Shown piece after piece: positions 16,828 to 26,313 of a stretch of DNA of 40,240 nt; position 1 is the first letter of the stretch, and each line of letters opens with the position of its first letter. Source of the DNA: Oscillospiraceae bacterium (GTDB lineage Bacteria > Bacillota > Clostridia > TANB77 > CAG-508); contig WQVL01000016.1 in assembly GCA_009785865.1 (NCBI GenBank), positions 1-40,240 on the forward strand, given 5' to 3'. The notes under the pieces were generated by a model that searched no databases, was not told the DNA's origin, and saw nothing but the letters and a program-made list of their open reading frames with translations. The position numbers and the translations under genes are program-made.

Positions 16828-19800
16828 ATGAAAGGATATTTAGTATTAGAAAACGGAGAAATATTTGTAGGAGAAAAAATTGGATATGACAAAGAAGTGA
16901 TTTGTGAAATAGTATTTGACACAAGTATGATAGGACATGTAGAGGTTATGGCAGATAAGAAATATGAGAGTAAAGCTATTTGCATGACATACCCGCTAAT
17001 AGGGAACTACGGGACGGTAGTTAAAGAAGATTTTGAGAAAAAGCTTTATGCAAAAGCAATATTAGTACATAGACTAGAAGACACAGAAGACTATGAAACA
17101 GAAATTACTTTAAATAATCTCTTGATAAAAAATGAAATACCAGGACTAGCAGGTATAGACACAAGGAAATTAACAAAAGCGATTAGAGACAACAGAAGTA
17201 TGAAGGGAATGTTAACTAGTAACATTGATAACATTGATGAGATTACTAAAAAGATAAAAGAATCTTCTGCTCACGCAGTAAGCGCTTCGACTAAAAATGG
17301 TAGAGACATGAGCATAAAGAAAGTAGCGGTAATAGGTTCTGGTCCAATAATAATAGGACAAGCAGCAGAATTTGATTATGCAGGAACACAAGCTTGTAAT
17401 GAACTTAAGAAAGAAGGAATAGAAGTAGTTTTAATAAACTCTAATCCAGCGACAATTATGACAGATAAAAACATGGCAGACAAAATATATATAGAGCCAT
17501 TAACAGTAGATACAGTTAAGAAAATACTATTAAAAGAAAAACCAGACAGTGTTCTTCCAAACCTTGGAGGACAAACAGGATTAAACATATCTATGGAATT
17601 AGCGGAGCAAGGATTCTTAGAAGAAAATAATATTAGACTTCTTGGAACAACACCTGACGGAATAAAAAAAGCAGAAGATAGACAAACATTTAAAGATACA
17701 ATGGAAGAAATCGGAGAACCATGTATAACAAGTAAAGTAGTAACTGATGTTGAAGATGCTATAGAGTACTCAAAAGAAATAGGGTTACCAGTAGTAGTAA
17801 GGCCAGCATATACTTTAGGCGGAACTGGTGGAGGAATAGCATATACTGAAGAAGAATTAAGAGAAATTGCTTCATATGGTATAAGTTTATCAAGAGTAAA
17901 CCAAGTGTTAATTGAAAAATGCATCTCAGGATGGAAAGAAATTGAGTTTGAAGTAATGAGAGATAGTAAAGGTAATTGTATTACAATATGTAGTTTAGAA
18001 AACTTCGACCCGGTTGGAATTCATACAGGAGACAGTATAGTTGTTGCACCAGCTCAAACTTTAGCTAAAAGAGAATTCGATATGCTTAGAAATGCAGCAG
18101 TAAAGATAATATCAGCATTAGAAATAGAAGGTGGATGTAATGTTCAATATGCATTCAATCCTGACACCCTTGAATACGCAGTAATAGAGGTTAATCCAAG
18201 AGTAAGTCGTTCATCAGCACTAGCTTCAAAAGCAACAGGGTATCCAATAGCAAGAGTTGCAACAAGGGTTGCTTTAGGATATGGATTAGATGAAATAGAA
18301 AATACAGTAACTAAGAAAACAACAGCGATTTTAGAACCAGTATTAGATTATGTAGTATTTAAAATACCTAAATGGCCATTTAATAAATTCTTAACAGCTA
18401 CAAATGAGTTGGGAACTCAAATGAAAGCAACCGGAGAAGTAATGGCAATAGGAACAAATATGGAATCGGCGATGATGAAAGCTATTCGTTCATTAGATGA
18501 GAATGTTGATAGTTTAATATTAGCAAAGTTAGAAAGCAAATCAGATAGTGAGCTTAGAAAAGCACTAAATGATAAGAATAGTGAGAGATTATGGGTAGTT
18601 GCTGAGAACCTACGTAGAGGGGTAACAATAGAAGAGATATATAATATTACAAAAATAGATAAATTCTTCTTAAGCAAAATGCACAATGTAATTAGAATGG
18701 AAGAAAAATTAAAGCAAAGAGAATTAACTACAGAGCTTCTTGAAAAAGCAAAACAAATGGGGTTTGTAGATAGCTTAATATCTAAGTTTACAGGAATTCC
18801 AGAGAAAGAAATAAAACAAAAAAGAATAGAAGAAGGTATAATAGCAAATTACAAAACAGTAGACACATGTGCAGCAGAATTCGAAACTAATGCGCCATAC
18901 TATTACTCAAGTTATGTAGCTGGAAATGAGACTGATAATCAAGAAAAATCAGACAGGAAGAAAGTAATAGTATTAGGTTCTGGACCGATAAGAATAGGGC
19001 AAGGAATAGAGTTTGACTATTGTAGTGTGCATTGTATCTGGGCTCTTAAAAAACAAGGATATGAAACAATTATAATAAATAACAATCCAGAAACATTAAG
19101 TACAGACTTTGATATAGCGGACAAATTATACTTTGAACCATTAACTAAGGAAGATGTAGAAAATATTGTAGATATTGAAAAGCCATATGGAGCAATAGTT
19201 CAGTTTGGTGGACAAACAGCAATAAAGCTAACTAAGGCATTAACAGAAATGGGAGTTAAAATACTTGGAACTGCAGAAAAAGATATGGACAGAGCAGAAG
19301 ATAGAGAGCTATTTGACCAAGCATTAACTAATTGCGGAATCTTAAGACCACAAGGAGAAACTATATTTACAGTTAAAGAAGGTATCAAGGCAGCAAACAA
19401 ATTAGGATATCCTGTACTTGTAAGACCATCGTATGTGTTAGGTGGACAAGGAATGGCCATAGCATATGATGATAAAGAAATAACAGGGTTCATAAACGAA
19501 ATAAATAAAATAAAACAAGAACATCCAATATTAGTAGACAAATATATGTATGGAAGAGAAGTAGAAGTAGATGCGATATGTGATGGTGAAGACATATTAA
19601 TCCCAGGTATAATGGAGCATCTAGAAAGATCAGGTATACACTCGGGAGACAGTATATCAGTTTATCCAACACAAACAATATATGACAAATACAAAGAACA
19701 AATAGTTGACTACACAAAGAAAATAGCAAAAGAGTTAAATGTAATAGGTGTTGTAAATATACAATTTATAATCTCAAAAGGAAAACTATACATAATAGAA

Positions 19801-20502
19801 GTAAACCCACGCTCAAGTAGAACAGTACCATATATAAGCAAAGTAACAAATCTTCCAATAATAGATATTGCAACAAGAGTTATTTTAGGCGAAAAGTTAA
19901 AAGATATGGAATATGGAACTGGTATATTACCAGATGGTGAGTATGTTGCTATAAAAACACCAGTATTCTCATTTGAGAAGATAAAAAATGCTGATACAAC
20001 TCTAGGGCCAGAAATGAAGTCAACAGGAGAAGTTCTAGGTATAGCAAAAACATTCCCGGAAGCAGTTGTAAAAGGATTCATCGGTGGTGGTGTTAAGATA
20101 CCTAAAGAAGGTTCAGTATTTATAACAGTAAGAGATAAAGACAAGCCAGAGATAATAGATTTAGCTGAAAAACTTGAAAACAAGAAGTTTAAAATATGTG
20201 CAACAGCAGGAACGGCAAAGTTCTTAGAAGAGCATGGAATTAAAGCTAAAGTATTAGAGAAATTACATGAAGGTGAAGACAGCATAATAGAAAACATTCA
20301 AAAAGGAACAATCAAGTTCATTATAAACACGCCGACAAGAGGAAAAGATTCTGATAGAGACGGATTCAAAATAAGAAGGATAGCATCAGAATGCAAAGTA
20401 CCATGCTTTACATCGATAGATACAGCATATGCACTATATGAAGCAATTGCAAGCGGGAAGACAGAAGAAGATTTAGACATAATTGATATTACAAAAATAT
20501 AA
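16828..20502 (+). CDS. carB: Carbamoyl-phosphate synthase: CarA N-terminal domain fused to CarB, no glutaminase
   Basis: This makes carbamoyl phosphate for pyrimidines and arginine. Residues 1-150 are the CarA N-terminal domain (GYLVLENGEIFVGEKIG, VFDTSMIGHVEVM, TYPLIGNYG, GLAGIDTRKLTKAIR), which in known enzymes contacts CarB. The class I glutaminase that should follow (about 200 residues with the Cys-His-Glu triad) is absent. At residue 161 CarB begins in frame, MSIKKVAVIGSGPIIIGQAAEFDYAG, and is complete: two ATP-grasp halves (GGQTGLNISM, VVVRPAYTLGGTGGG; GSGPIRIGQGIEFDY, VLVRPSYVLGGQGM) and a C-terminal MGS-like regulatory domain (TPTRGKDSDRDGFKIRR). Total 1224 residues. It must use free NH3. 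No in-frame CGG was seen. RBS TAGGAGG. Confidence 0.95.
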   Translation: MKGYLVLENGEIFVGEKIGYDKEVICEIVFDTSMIGHVEVMADKKYESKAICMTYPLIGNYGTVVKEDFEKKLYAKAILVHRLEDTEDYETEITLNNLLIKNEIPGLAGIDTRKLTKAIRDNRSMKGMLTSNIDNIDEITKKIKESSAHAVSASTKNGRDMSIKKVAVIGSGPIIIGQAAEFDYAGTQACNELKKEGIEVVLINSNPATIMTDKNMADKIYIEPLTVDTVKKILLKEKPDSVLPNLGGQTGLNISMELAEQGFLEENNIRLLGTTPDGIKKAEDRQTFKDTMEEIGEPCITSKVVTDVEDAIEYSKEIGLPVVVRPAYTLGGTGGGIAYTEEELREIASYGISLSRVNQVLIEKCISGWKEIEFEVMRDSKGNCITICSLENFDPVGIHTGDSIVVAPAQTLAKREFDMLRNAAVKIISALEIEGGCNVQYAFNPDTLEYAVIEVNPRVSRSSALASKATGYPIARVATRVALGYGLDEIENTVTKKTTAILEPVLDYVVFKIPKWPFNKFLTATNELGTQMKATGEVMAIGTNMESAMMKAIRSLDENVDSLILAKLESKSDSELRKALNDKNSERLWVVAENLRRGVTIEEIYNITKIDKFFLSKMHNVIRMEEKLKQRELTTELLEKAKQMGFVDSLISKFTGIPEKEIKQKRIEEGIIANYKTVDTCAAEFETNAPYYYSSYVAGNETDNQEKSDRKKVIVLGSGPIRIGQGIEFDYCSVHCIWALKKQGYETIIINNNPETLSTDFDIADKLYFEPLTKEDVENIVDIEKPYGAIVQFGGQTAIKLTKALTEMGVKILGTAEKDMDRAEDRELFDQALTNCGILRPQGETIFTVKEGIKAANKLGYPVLVRPSYVLGGQGMAIAYDDKEITGFINEINKIKQEHPILVDKYMYGREVEVDAICDGEDILIPGIMEHLERSGIHSGDSISVYPTQTIYDKYKEQIVDYTKKIAKELNVIGVVNIQFIISKGKLYIIEVNPRSSRTVPYISKVTNLPIIDIATRVILGEKLKDMEYGTGILPDGEYVAIKTPVFSFEKIKNADTTLGPEMKSTGEVLGIAKTFPEAVVKGFIGGGVKIPKEGSVFITVRDKDKPEIIDLAEKLENKKFKICATAGTAKFLEEHGIKAKVLEKLHEGEDSIIENIQKGTIKFIINTPTRGKDSDRDGFKIRRIASECKVPCFTSIDTAYALYEAIASGKTEEDLDIIDITKI

Positions 20503-20514
20503 GGAGGAAATATA

Positions 20515-21388
20515 ATGAGTAATATTGCAAAGTATTTATTCGAAACAAGTGCACTAAAAGTAAGTCCTAACGATAAACCGTTTTGGTATACATCACGGAA
20601 AAATAGGACCATACTTTATCAATGCAGAATTCCTATATGGAAGTGAAGCAGATTCAAAAAATCTAGTTAACTTTATCGATAGTGAAAAGGCAGATAAGTT
20701 TAACTTTCCAAAGAAAATGTTAGATGTAACAATGAAACAGTATGAGGAAAATAACATATATAGAGATGTAATTGATGAAATGAAAAGACTTATAGAAACT
20801 GAAATAGGCGTAGAAAACTTTGAATATATTTCAGGTGGAGAAAGAAGAGATTGGTTCTTTTCATACATAATAGCAAATATGCTTGGTAAGCCTCACATCA
20901 CCATATACAAAGATCTAAGCTCGGTAGTAAGTGATTATACATGTGAAGAGACAAAAGAAGTCAGTGATCTAAATGGTGTAAGAGTTCTTCATGTGGCAGA
21001 TTTAATGAATCAAAGTTCAAGCTATAAAAGAGCTTGGATACCTGCTATAAACGGATTAAATGGAACTATATACTATAGCGTAGTAGCTGTAGATAGAATG
21101 CAGGGTGGTAGAGAGGCTTTAATAGAGGATAATATCAAATGCTACTCACTTATAGATATGGGGGAAGAGCTTTTTAAAGAAGGTGCAAGATTAAACTATA
21201 TATCTAATGAGCAACTAGAAATGATTTTAAAATTTACGGAAGACCCGGACAAAACAATGCAAGAATTTGTAGAAGAACACCCAGAGTTTATTGAAAATGC
21301 TCTTAATTCTGATGAGAAAACAGCGATGAGAGCTAAACTTTGTGTAGAGAGTGGATTCTATGGTTTGAAAGGAAAGGAGGTAAAATAG
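20515..21388 (+). CDS. pyrE: Orotate phosphoribosyltransferase-like (long clostridial type), read through a +1 CGGA site
   Basis: It converts orotate and PRPP to OMP. ATG 20515 follows AAGGAGG, 12 bases after carB. The first 27 codons (SNIAKYLFETSALKVSPNDKP...) reach CGG 20596-20598; the zero frame then runs to an early stop, while reading CGGA as one residue gives WYTSGKIGPYFINAEFLYG, with the Gly conserved in OPRT. The joined product has 290 residues, the length of the long PyrE-like proteins of Clostridia rather than the ~210 of E. coli PyrE. VLHVADLMNQSSS occupies the PRPP-loop position but is divergent. Neighbours pyrF and carB support the assignment. Confidence 0.82.
20596..20599 (+). 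other. CGGA +1 frameshift / four-base codon in pyrE
   Basis: The context is ACA TCA CGG A AAA ATA GGA CCA. The conserved reading is T-S-G-K-I-G-P-Y, requiring Gly, which is GGA if the C is skipped. Confidence 0.93.
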
Positions 21389-21390
21389 AA

Positions 21391-22314
21391 ATGATAAATA
21401 TTACAGATGAGCTAATAAAGAATATTAAGGAAAAAGATAACCCGACAGTGATGGGGTTGGATCCTGTATTTAGCTATATTCCAGAAGGAATTCTTAAAAA
21501 CAACAGAATAGATGCATCAAACGAATCTATAGAAGAAACTAATATAAATGTTCCGGAAGCATTTTTGGAATTCAACAAAGAATTAATAGATAGTGTATGT
21601 GATGTTATACCAGCAGTAAAACCAAACCTAGCATTCTATGAAGCATATGGATATAAAGGAGTAAAAGCATTTGAAGACACTTGTACATATGCTAAAGAAA
21701 AAGGAATGGTCGTAATTTCAGACGGAAAGAGAAATGATATTGGGTCAACAGCTGAAGCTTATGCAAGAGCATACTTTTCTAACATAGACAATGTGGACAT
21801 GTTAACTGTAAATGGATATTTAGGAGAAGATGGAATAAATCCATTTGTGGACGTAAGTGAAACGTTAGGATATAAAAAAGGTATATTTGTACTAGTAAAG
21901 ACAAGTAATAAGTCATCTGGTCAATTACAAGATTTAAAACTTGAAAATGGAAACGAACTATACTTAGAAGTAGCTTCTTTAGTAAATGAGTGGAATGAAA
22001 AGACAAAAGGCGAAAACGGTTATGGAGTTGTAGGAGCTGTTGTAGGAGCTACATATAAAGAGCAATTAGAAATACTAAGAAAAGCTATGCCAAGTTCATA
22101 TATCCTTATACCTGGATATGGAGCGCAAGGAGGAACAGCTGAAGATATAGCTGTAGGATTCAACGAGGATGGATTAGGAGCGATAGTAAATTCTTCAAGA
22201 GGGTTAATGTGTGCATATAAAAAAGATAAGTATGCAGGACAAACCTTAAAAGAAGCAGCAAGAGCAGAAGCAATTCACATGAGAGATGACCTTAATTCGG
22301 TAATCAAGAAATAA
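21391..22314 (+). CDS. pyrF: Orotidine 5'-phosphate decarboxylase (long type)
   Basis: It decarboxylates OMP to UMP, the last step of the pathway. ATG 21391 follows GGAGG and starts two bases after pyrE ends. The active-site block VVISDGKRNDIGSTAEAYA (about 110-130) contains the DxKxxD catalytic Lys/Asp array. Early VMGLDPVFSYIPE and late ILIPGYGAQGGTAEDI plus NSSRGLMCAY (phosphate-binding) complete the type 2 OMP decarboxylase pattern. Its 307 residues match this longer class found in Clostridia and Actinobacteria. Confidence 0.95.
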   Translation: MINITDELIKNIKEKDNPTVMGLDPVFSYIPEGILKNNRIDASNESIEETNINVPEAFLEFNKELIDSVCDVIPAVKPNLAFYEAYGYKGVKAFEDTCTYAKEKGMVVISDGKRNDIGSTAEAYARAYFSNIDNVDMLTVNGYLGEDGINPFVDVSETLGYKKGIFVLVKTSNKSSGQLQDLKLENGNELYLEVASLVNEWNEKTKGENGYGVVGAVVGATYKEQLEILRKAMPSSYILIPGYGAQGGTAEDIAVGFNEDGLGAIVNSSRGLMCAYKKDKYAGQTLKEAARAEAIHMRDDLNSVIKK

Positions 22315-22344
22315 TAGATAATTAAAAATGGAGGAGATGATTTT

Positions 22345-23262
22345 ATGTTTGGAAATTCAAAAGATTTATTAGGAATACGCGATCTGCCTGTATCAGAAAT
22401 TCAGGAGATATTAGACAGAACTGCAGAAATGAAAAAAATTGTAATGTCACAAAATCGTAAAACGACAGATTTAGCAGGAAGAACTGTTAATATTCTATTT
22501 TACGAAAACAGTACTCGTACTCGCCTTTCGTTCGAAATGGGAGCAAAAATGATGAGCAGTGTAGCTTGTAATATAAGTGCATCAGGAAGCAGTGTTACCA
22601 AGAAAGAAAACCTTATAGATACTGCACGTACTATAGATGTAATGCAAACAGATATATTAATTATGCGTCATGGTCTTAGTGGAGCGCCTCATCTAGTTGC
22701 AAAGAATGTAAATGCGGCAGTTATTAATGGAGGAGACGGAACACATGAACACCCTACTCAAGCGTTACTTGATGCATATACAATTATCGAAAAAAAGGGA
22801 GACTTAAAAGGACTAAAAGTAGTAATTGTAGGAGATATAGCACATAGTCGTGTTGCTAGAAGTAATATATGGCTACTTACTAAAATGGGAGCAAAAGTAT
22901 CAATTTGCGCACCAAAAACACTTATTCCTTCAGGGATAGAACAAATGGGAGTTACAGTATATAACGATGTAGAAGTAGCACTTAAAGATGCAGATGTTGT
23001 TATGGGATTAAGAATCCAATTGGAGCGTCAAAAAGGTGGGTACTTCCCAGACCTTGTTGAATATGCTAAAGAGTTTGGAATAAATGAAAAAAGATTGAAA
23101 CTTGCGAAATCTGACGCTATAGTTCTTCACCCTGGACCGGTTAATCGTGAAGTTGAAATTACTAGCTTTGTATATGATTGTGATCAATCTGTAATAGATG
23201 AGCAAGTTACAAATGGTGTAGCAATACGTATGGCAATTATGAAAAAAGCAATAGAAAGATAG
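22345..23262 (+). CDS. pyrB: Aspartate carbamoyltransferase catalytic subunit
   Basis: It condenses carbamoyl phosphate with aspartate. Key motifs: FYENSTRTRLSFE (carbamoyl-phosphate loop, about residues 53-65), GDGTHEHPTQALLDAYTI, VGDIAHSRVARSN and LHPGPVNREVEI. Its 305 residues match the Bacillus-type catalytic chain. No PyrI regulatory chain is adjacent, so it is probably an unregulated trimer. ATG 22345 follows GGAGGAG. Next comes pyrC after 26 bases. Confidence 0.97.
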   Translation: MFGNSKDLLGIRDLPVSEIQEILDRTAEMKKIVMSQNRKTTDLAGRTVNILFYENSTRTRLSFEMGAKMMSSVACNISASGSSVTKKENLIDTARTIDVMQTDILIMRHGLSGAPHLVAKNVNAAVINGGDGTHEHPTQALLDAYTIIEKKGDLKGLKVVIVGDIAHSRVARSNIWLLTKMGAKVSICAPKTLIPSGIEQMGVTVYNDVEVALKDADVVMGLRIQLERQKGGYFPDLVEYAKEFGINEKRLKLAKSDAIVLHPGPVNREVEITSFVYDCDQSVIDEQVTNGVAIRMAIMKKAIER

Positions 23263-23288
23263 AAAAAATTTAGAAAGGTGGTATAATA

Positions 23289-24566
23289 ATGAATAGTATA
23301 TTAATAAAAAATGGTCATGTTATAGATCCGGCAAACAACATAGATAAGAAATTAGATATTTATGTAGAAGATGGGAAAATAAAAGAAGTAGGAGAGAATT
23401 TATCAAAAGGTGATACTGTTGTTGACGCCAAAGGTAAAGTAGTAGTGCCAGGATTAATAGATATGCATTGCCATTTACGTGAACCAGGACAAGAATATAA
23501 AGAAGATATTGAGTCAGGATCTAATAGCGCAGCGGTAGGAGGTTTTACTTCAATTGCATGTATGCCAAATACAACACCTGTTATAGATAATGGATCAGTA
23601 GTTAATTTTATCAAAACACGTCCAGCACGTGTAAATGTTTATCCAATAGGAGCAATTACTAAAGGGCAAAAAGGTGAGAGATTGTCACTTATGGCTGAAA
23701 TGAAAAAAGAAGGAATTGTAGCAGTTTCGGAAGATGGAGATACAGTTGCTAACTCTGGAATAATGAGAAATGCTTTACAATATGCATCAAACTTTAATTT
23801 GCCTGTAATAGCACATTGTGAAGATGACACATTAGGCTCAGATGGTATAATGAACGAAGGATACCTATCTACAATTTTAGGATTAAAAGGAATCAATAAA
23901 GCAGTTGAAGAAAATATAATAGCAAGAGATATATTAATAGCAGAAAATGATAAACAAAGCATACATATAGCTCATGTTACAACAAAAGGTGGAGTGGAAT
24001 TAATTCGTCAAGCTAAGGCAAGAGGAGTGGCGGTGACATGCGAAACTTGTCCACAATACTTTAGCTTAACAGAAGATGCTGTAGATGGATTTAATACATA
24101 TGCAAAAATGAATCCGCCACTTAGAACAAAAGAAGATGTAGAGGCAGTAAAAATAGGACTCAAAGATGGAACAATTGATGCTATTGCTACAGACCATGCG
24201 CCACACCATATTAATGACAAGAATTGTGAAATGGCATTCGCAAATAATGGAATGGTTGGATTTGAAACAGCATTTGGATTAGGGGTTACAAATTTAGTTA
24301 ATGAAGGACATCTTACATTAAATGAGTTAATAGAAAAAATGTCATATACACCTGCTGCTATATTACGTTTGGATAAAGGAACTTTAGGAGTGGGAAAAGA
24401 TGCTGATATAACAATAGTTGATACAGAATGTAAGTGGACTGTTGATATAGAAAAATTTGTATCGAAAGCTAAAAATTCACCATTAGATGGATTCAAACTA
24501 ACAGGAAAAGCAGCTATGACAATAGTTGGTGGGAAAGTAGTAATGGAAGATGGGGCTTTAGTTTAA
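23289..24566 (+). CDS. pyrC: Dihydroorotase (class I)
   Basis: It cyclises carbamoyl aspartate to dihydroorotate using a two-zinc centre. Motifs: DMHCHLREPGQEYKEDI (zinc HxH and substrate Arg), SIACMPNTTPV, VIAHCEDD, SIHIAHVTTKG (zinc His) and the catalytic Asp in AIATDHAPHH. Its 425 residues are typical of the amidohydrolase-family class I enzyme. ATG 23289 follows AAAGGTGG. In class I systems PyrC sometimes pairs with PyrB; the genes are adjacent here. Confidence 0.97.
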   Translation: MNSILIKNGHVIDPANNIDKKLDIYVEDGKIKEVGENLSKGDTVVDAKGKVVVPGLIDMHCHLREPGQEYKEDIESGSNSAAVGGFTSIACMPNTTPVIDNGSVVNFIKTRPARVNVYPIGAITKGQKGERLSLMAEMKKEGIVAVSEDGDTVANSGIMRNALQYASNFNLPVIAHCEDDTLGSDGIMNEGYLSTILGLKGINKAVEENIIARDILIAENDKQSIHIAHVTTKGGVELIRQAKARGVAVTCETCPQYFSLTEDAVDGFNTYAKMNPPLRTKEDVEAVKIGLKDGTIDAIATDHAPHHINDKNCEMAFANNGMVGFETAFGLGVTNLVNEGHLTLNELIEKMSYTPAAILRLDKGTLGVGKDADITIVDTECKWTVDIEKFVSKAKNSPLDGFKLTGKAAMTIVGGKVVMEDGALV

Positions 24567-24583
24567 AAGGAAGTGATTTAATT

Positions 24584-25348
24584 ATGGCAAGTATAGTTCT
24601 TGCAAAATTAGTAAAAAAAGATATAATAAGGTCAGATATATTTAAATTTTCTGTACATGCACCAGAAATAGTGAACACTACAAAACCGGGTCAGTTTATA
24701 GAAATACAAGTATCTGATGAGGTTGAACCTTTTTTGAGAAGGCCTATTAGTGTATATAATGTTGATAAGGAAAATGGAATTCTAGAATTCATATTTGAAG
24801 TTCGAGGTATAGGTACTAAGATATTGGCTAAGAAAGAAGAAGGAGACAATATTGATATATTAGGACCTCTTGGATGGGGATCATTTAATTATGAAGGCTA
24901 TAAAAATATTGCAGTTTTGGGTGGAGGAATCGGTATTTTTCCGCTCTATGAACTGTGTAAAAATGCAAAAAATGATGCAAACGTACATACATATTTAGGA
25001 TTTAGAGATGAACGAGCTGTTATGCTAGAAAAAGAGTTTAAACAAGTGAGCAGTAGTCTTACTATAACCTTAGATAACGTAGACGGCTTTGCTATTAACA
25101 AGTTAAGGGATGATTTGGAAGCAAAGAATATTGATATTATTTTTGCGTGTGGACCACTTGGAATGTTAAAAGCGGTTCAAGAGTTAGCAAAAGAAAAAAA
25201 TATATCATGCCAAATTTCACTAGAAGAGAAAATGGGATGCGGCTTTGGAGTGTGCATGGGCTGTGCTGTTAAGATGGTAAATAGTTCATATTATAAGCAT
25301 GTATGTAAAGAAGGTCCGGTTTTTGAGGCTTCGGAGGTTGAAATATAA
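24584..25348 (+). CDS. pyrK: Dihydroorotate dehydrogenase electron-transfer subunit
   Basis: PyrK carries FAD and a [2Fe-2S] cluster and passes electrons from class 1B PyrD to NAD+. FAD motif RRPISVYNV (about 45-53); NAD-binding LGGGIGIFPLYELCKNA; C-terminal cluster motif CGFGVCMGCAVKM followed by CKEGPVF gives the CxxxxCxxC...C ligand set. It has 254 residues. ATG 24584 follows AAGGAAG, 17 bases after pyrC. Its presence shows the PyrD here is the NAD-linked heterotetrameric form. Confidence 0.96.
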   Translation: MASIVLAKLVKKDIIRSDIFKFSVHAPEIVNTTKPGQFIEIQVSDEVEPFLRRPISVYNVDKENGILEFIFEVRGIGTKILAKKEEGDNIDILGPLGWGSFNYEGYKNIAVLGGGIGIFPLYELCKNAKNDANVHTYLGFRDERAVMLEKEFKQVSSSLTITLDNVDGFAINKLRDDLEAKNIDIIFACGPLGMLKAVQELAKEKNISCQISLEEKMGCGFGVCMGCAVKMVNSSYYKHVCKEGPVFEASEVEI

Positions 25349-25361
25349 AAGGGGGAAATTT

Positions 25362-26282
25362 ATGAATAGTAACAATTTGGACAATGAGGTTGATGATGAT
25401 TTTGAACATGATTTTGGTCAAGGAAATAAAGGAGTAAAATCAAAGAAAAAATTCATTATTATTATATCTTGTATTCTGGCGATAGTAATAATAGCCTCTT
25501 TGGTAGTAGGGCTTTGGTTATTTACTCGAGAAGAAGCTGAACAAGAATATGATGAAGAATACGTTGAAGAATATTTTGAAGACCATGAATTAGTTGGATT
25601 GTGGATTTCTTCTTTTAATGACGGTAGTATACAATACACTTTTAATCTTAATAGAACTGGAGTACGATATAGTGATGGTAATCTAATAGAATTTACCTGG
25701 AGCGTCGAAGAACCTGACACATTAATCTTCTATGCAATTGTTACTATAACGTATACATTTTCAATAGACGGAGATGAGCTTACACTACAGGACGATTACG
25801 AGGAGCCTAGTCTTTTTGTTAGAGTGGTAGAAGAGCAAGTAATAGAAGAATTTGCTGAACCATATGATGAATATGAGCCTCCAAGTACTGAACTTACAGG
25901 AAACGCATTTAGAGTAGGGTGGTTTGATTCAATTAGTCAGGAAAACAGAAGAGTAATCTTGTCTACATATGATGCATTTATTGAATATTTTACTGAGCAC
26001 ACTGAGCATATAACGGATGGGAGAGGGGCAATTATCTCTAGTAGCAGCGATCCTATTTTAGAGAATTATGACTCATATTTTTTTAACAATAACTCCCTAG
26101 CAGTTGTATATATAGAGATAACTAGTGGTAGTAATAGAGTTGACTATGCAGGATCGACTGTAGTAGGAAATAGCATATCGATAAGATATAATATTATTAG
26201 AGCAGGTGGATTTGGAACAGACGACATGCAAGGTTACTTTGTTGTAGTGCCGGTTCCTAACCACGTAACTGCAATTCTGTAA
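25362..26282 (+). CDS. Anchored, acidic exported protein inside the pyr operon, unknown
   Basis: The product has about 306 residues. ATG 25362 follows AAGGGGG, 13 bases after pyrK. An acidic, Lys-tailed cytoplasmic N-terminus (about 1-28) leads to one transmembrane helix (about 29-51), then a Glu/Tyr-rich stalk. A region LVGLWISSFNDGSIQYTF...IEFTWSVEE...YTFSIDGDELTLQDD resembles the lipocalin-like 'GxW...' repeats of DUF5640-type surface proteins. A further beta-rich segment follows. Nothing suggests a pyrimidine role, yet it sits between pyrK and pyrD, normally adjacent. Confidence 0.6.
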   Translation: MNSNNLDNEVDDDFEHDFGQGNKGVKSKKKFIIIISCILAIVIIASLVVGLWLFTREEAEQEYDEEYVEEYFEDHELVGLWISSFNDGSIQYTFNLNRTGVRYSDGNLIEFTWSVEEPDTLIFYAIVTITYTFSIDGDELTLQDDYEEPSLFVRVVEEQVIEEFAEPYDEYEPPSTELTGNAFRVGWFDSISQENRRVILSTYDAFIEYFTEHTEHITDGRGAIISSSSDPILENYDSYFFNNNSLAVVYIEITSGSNRVDYAGSTVVGNSISIRYNIIRAGGFGTDDMQGYFVVVPVPNHVTAIL

Positions 26283-26313
26283 GTACTAGCAATTTGAATT
26301 GAGGAGGTATAAA

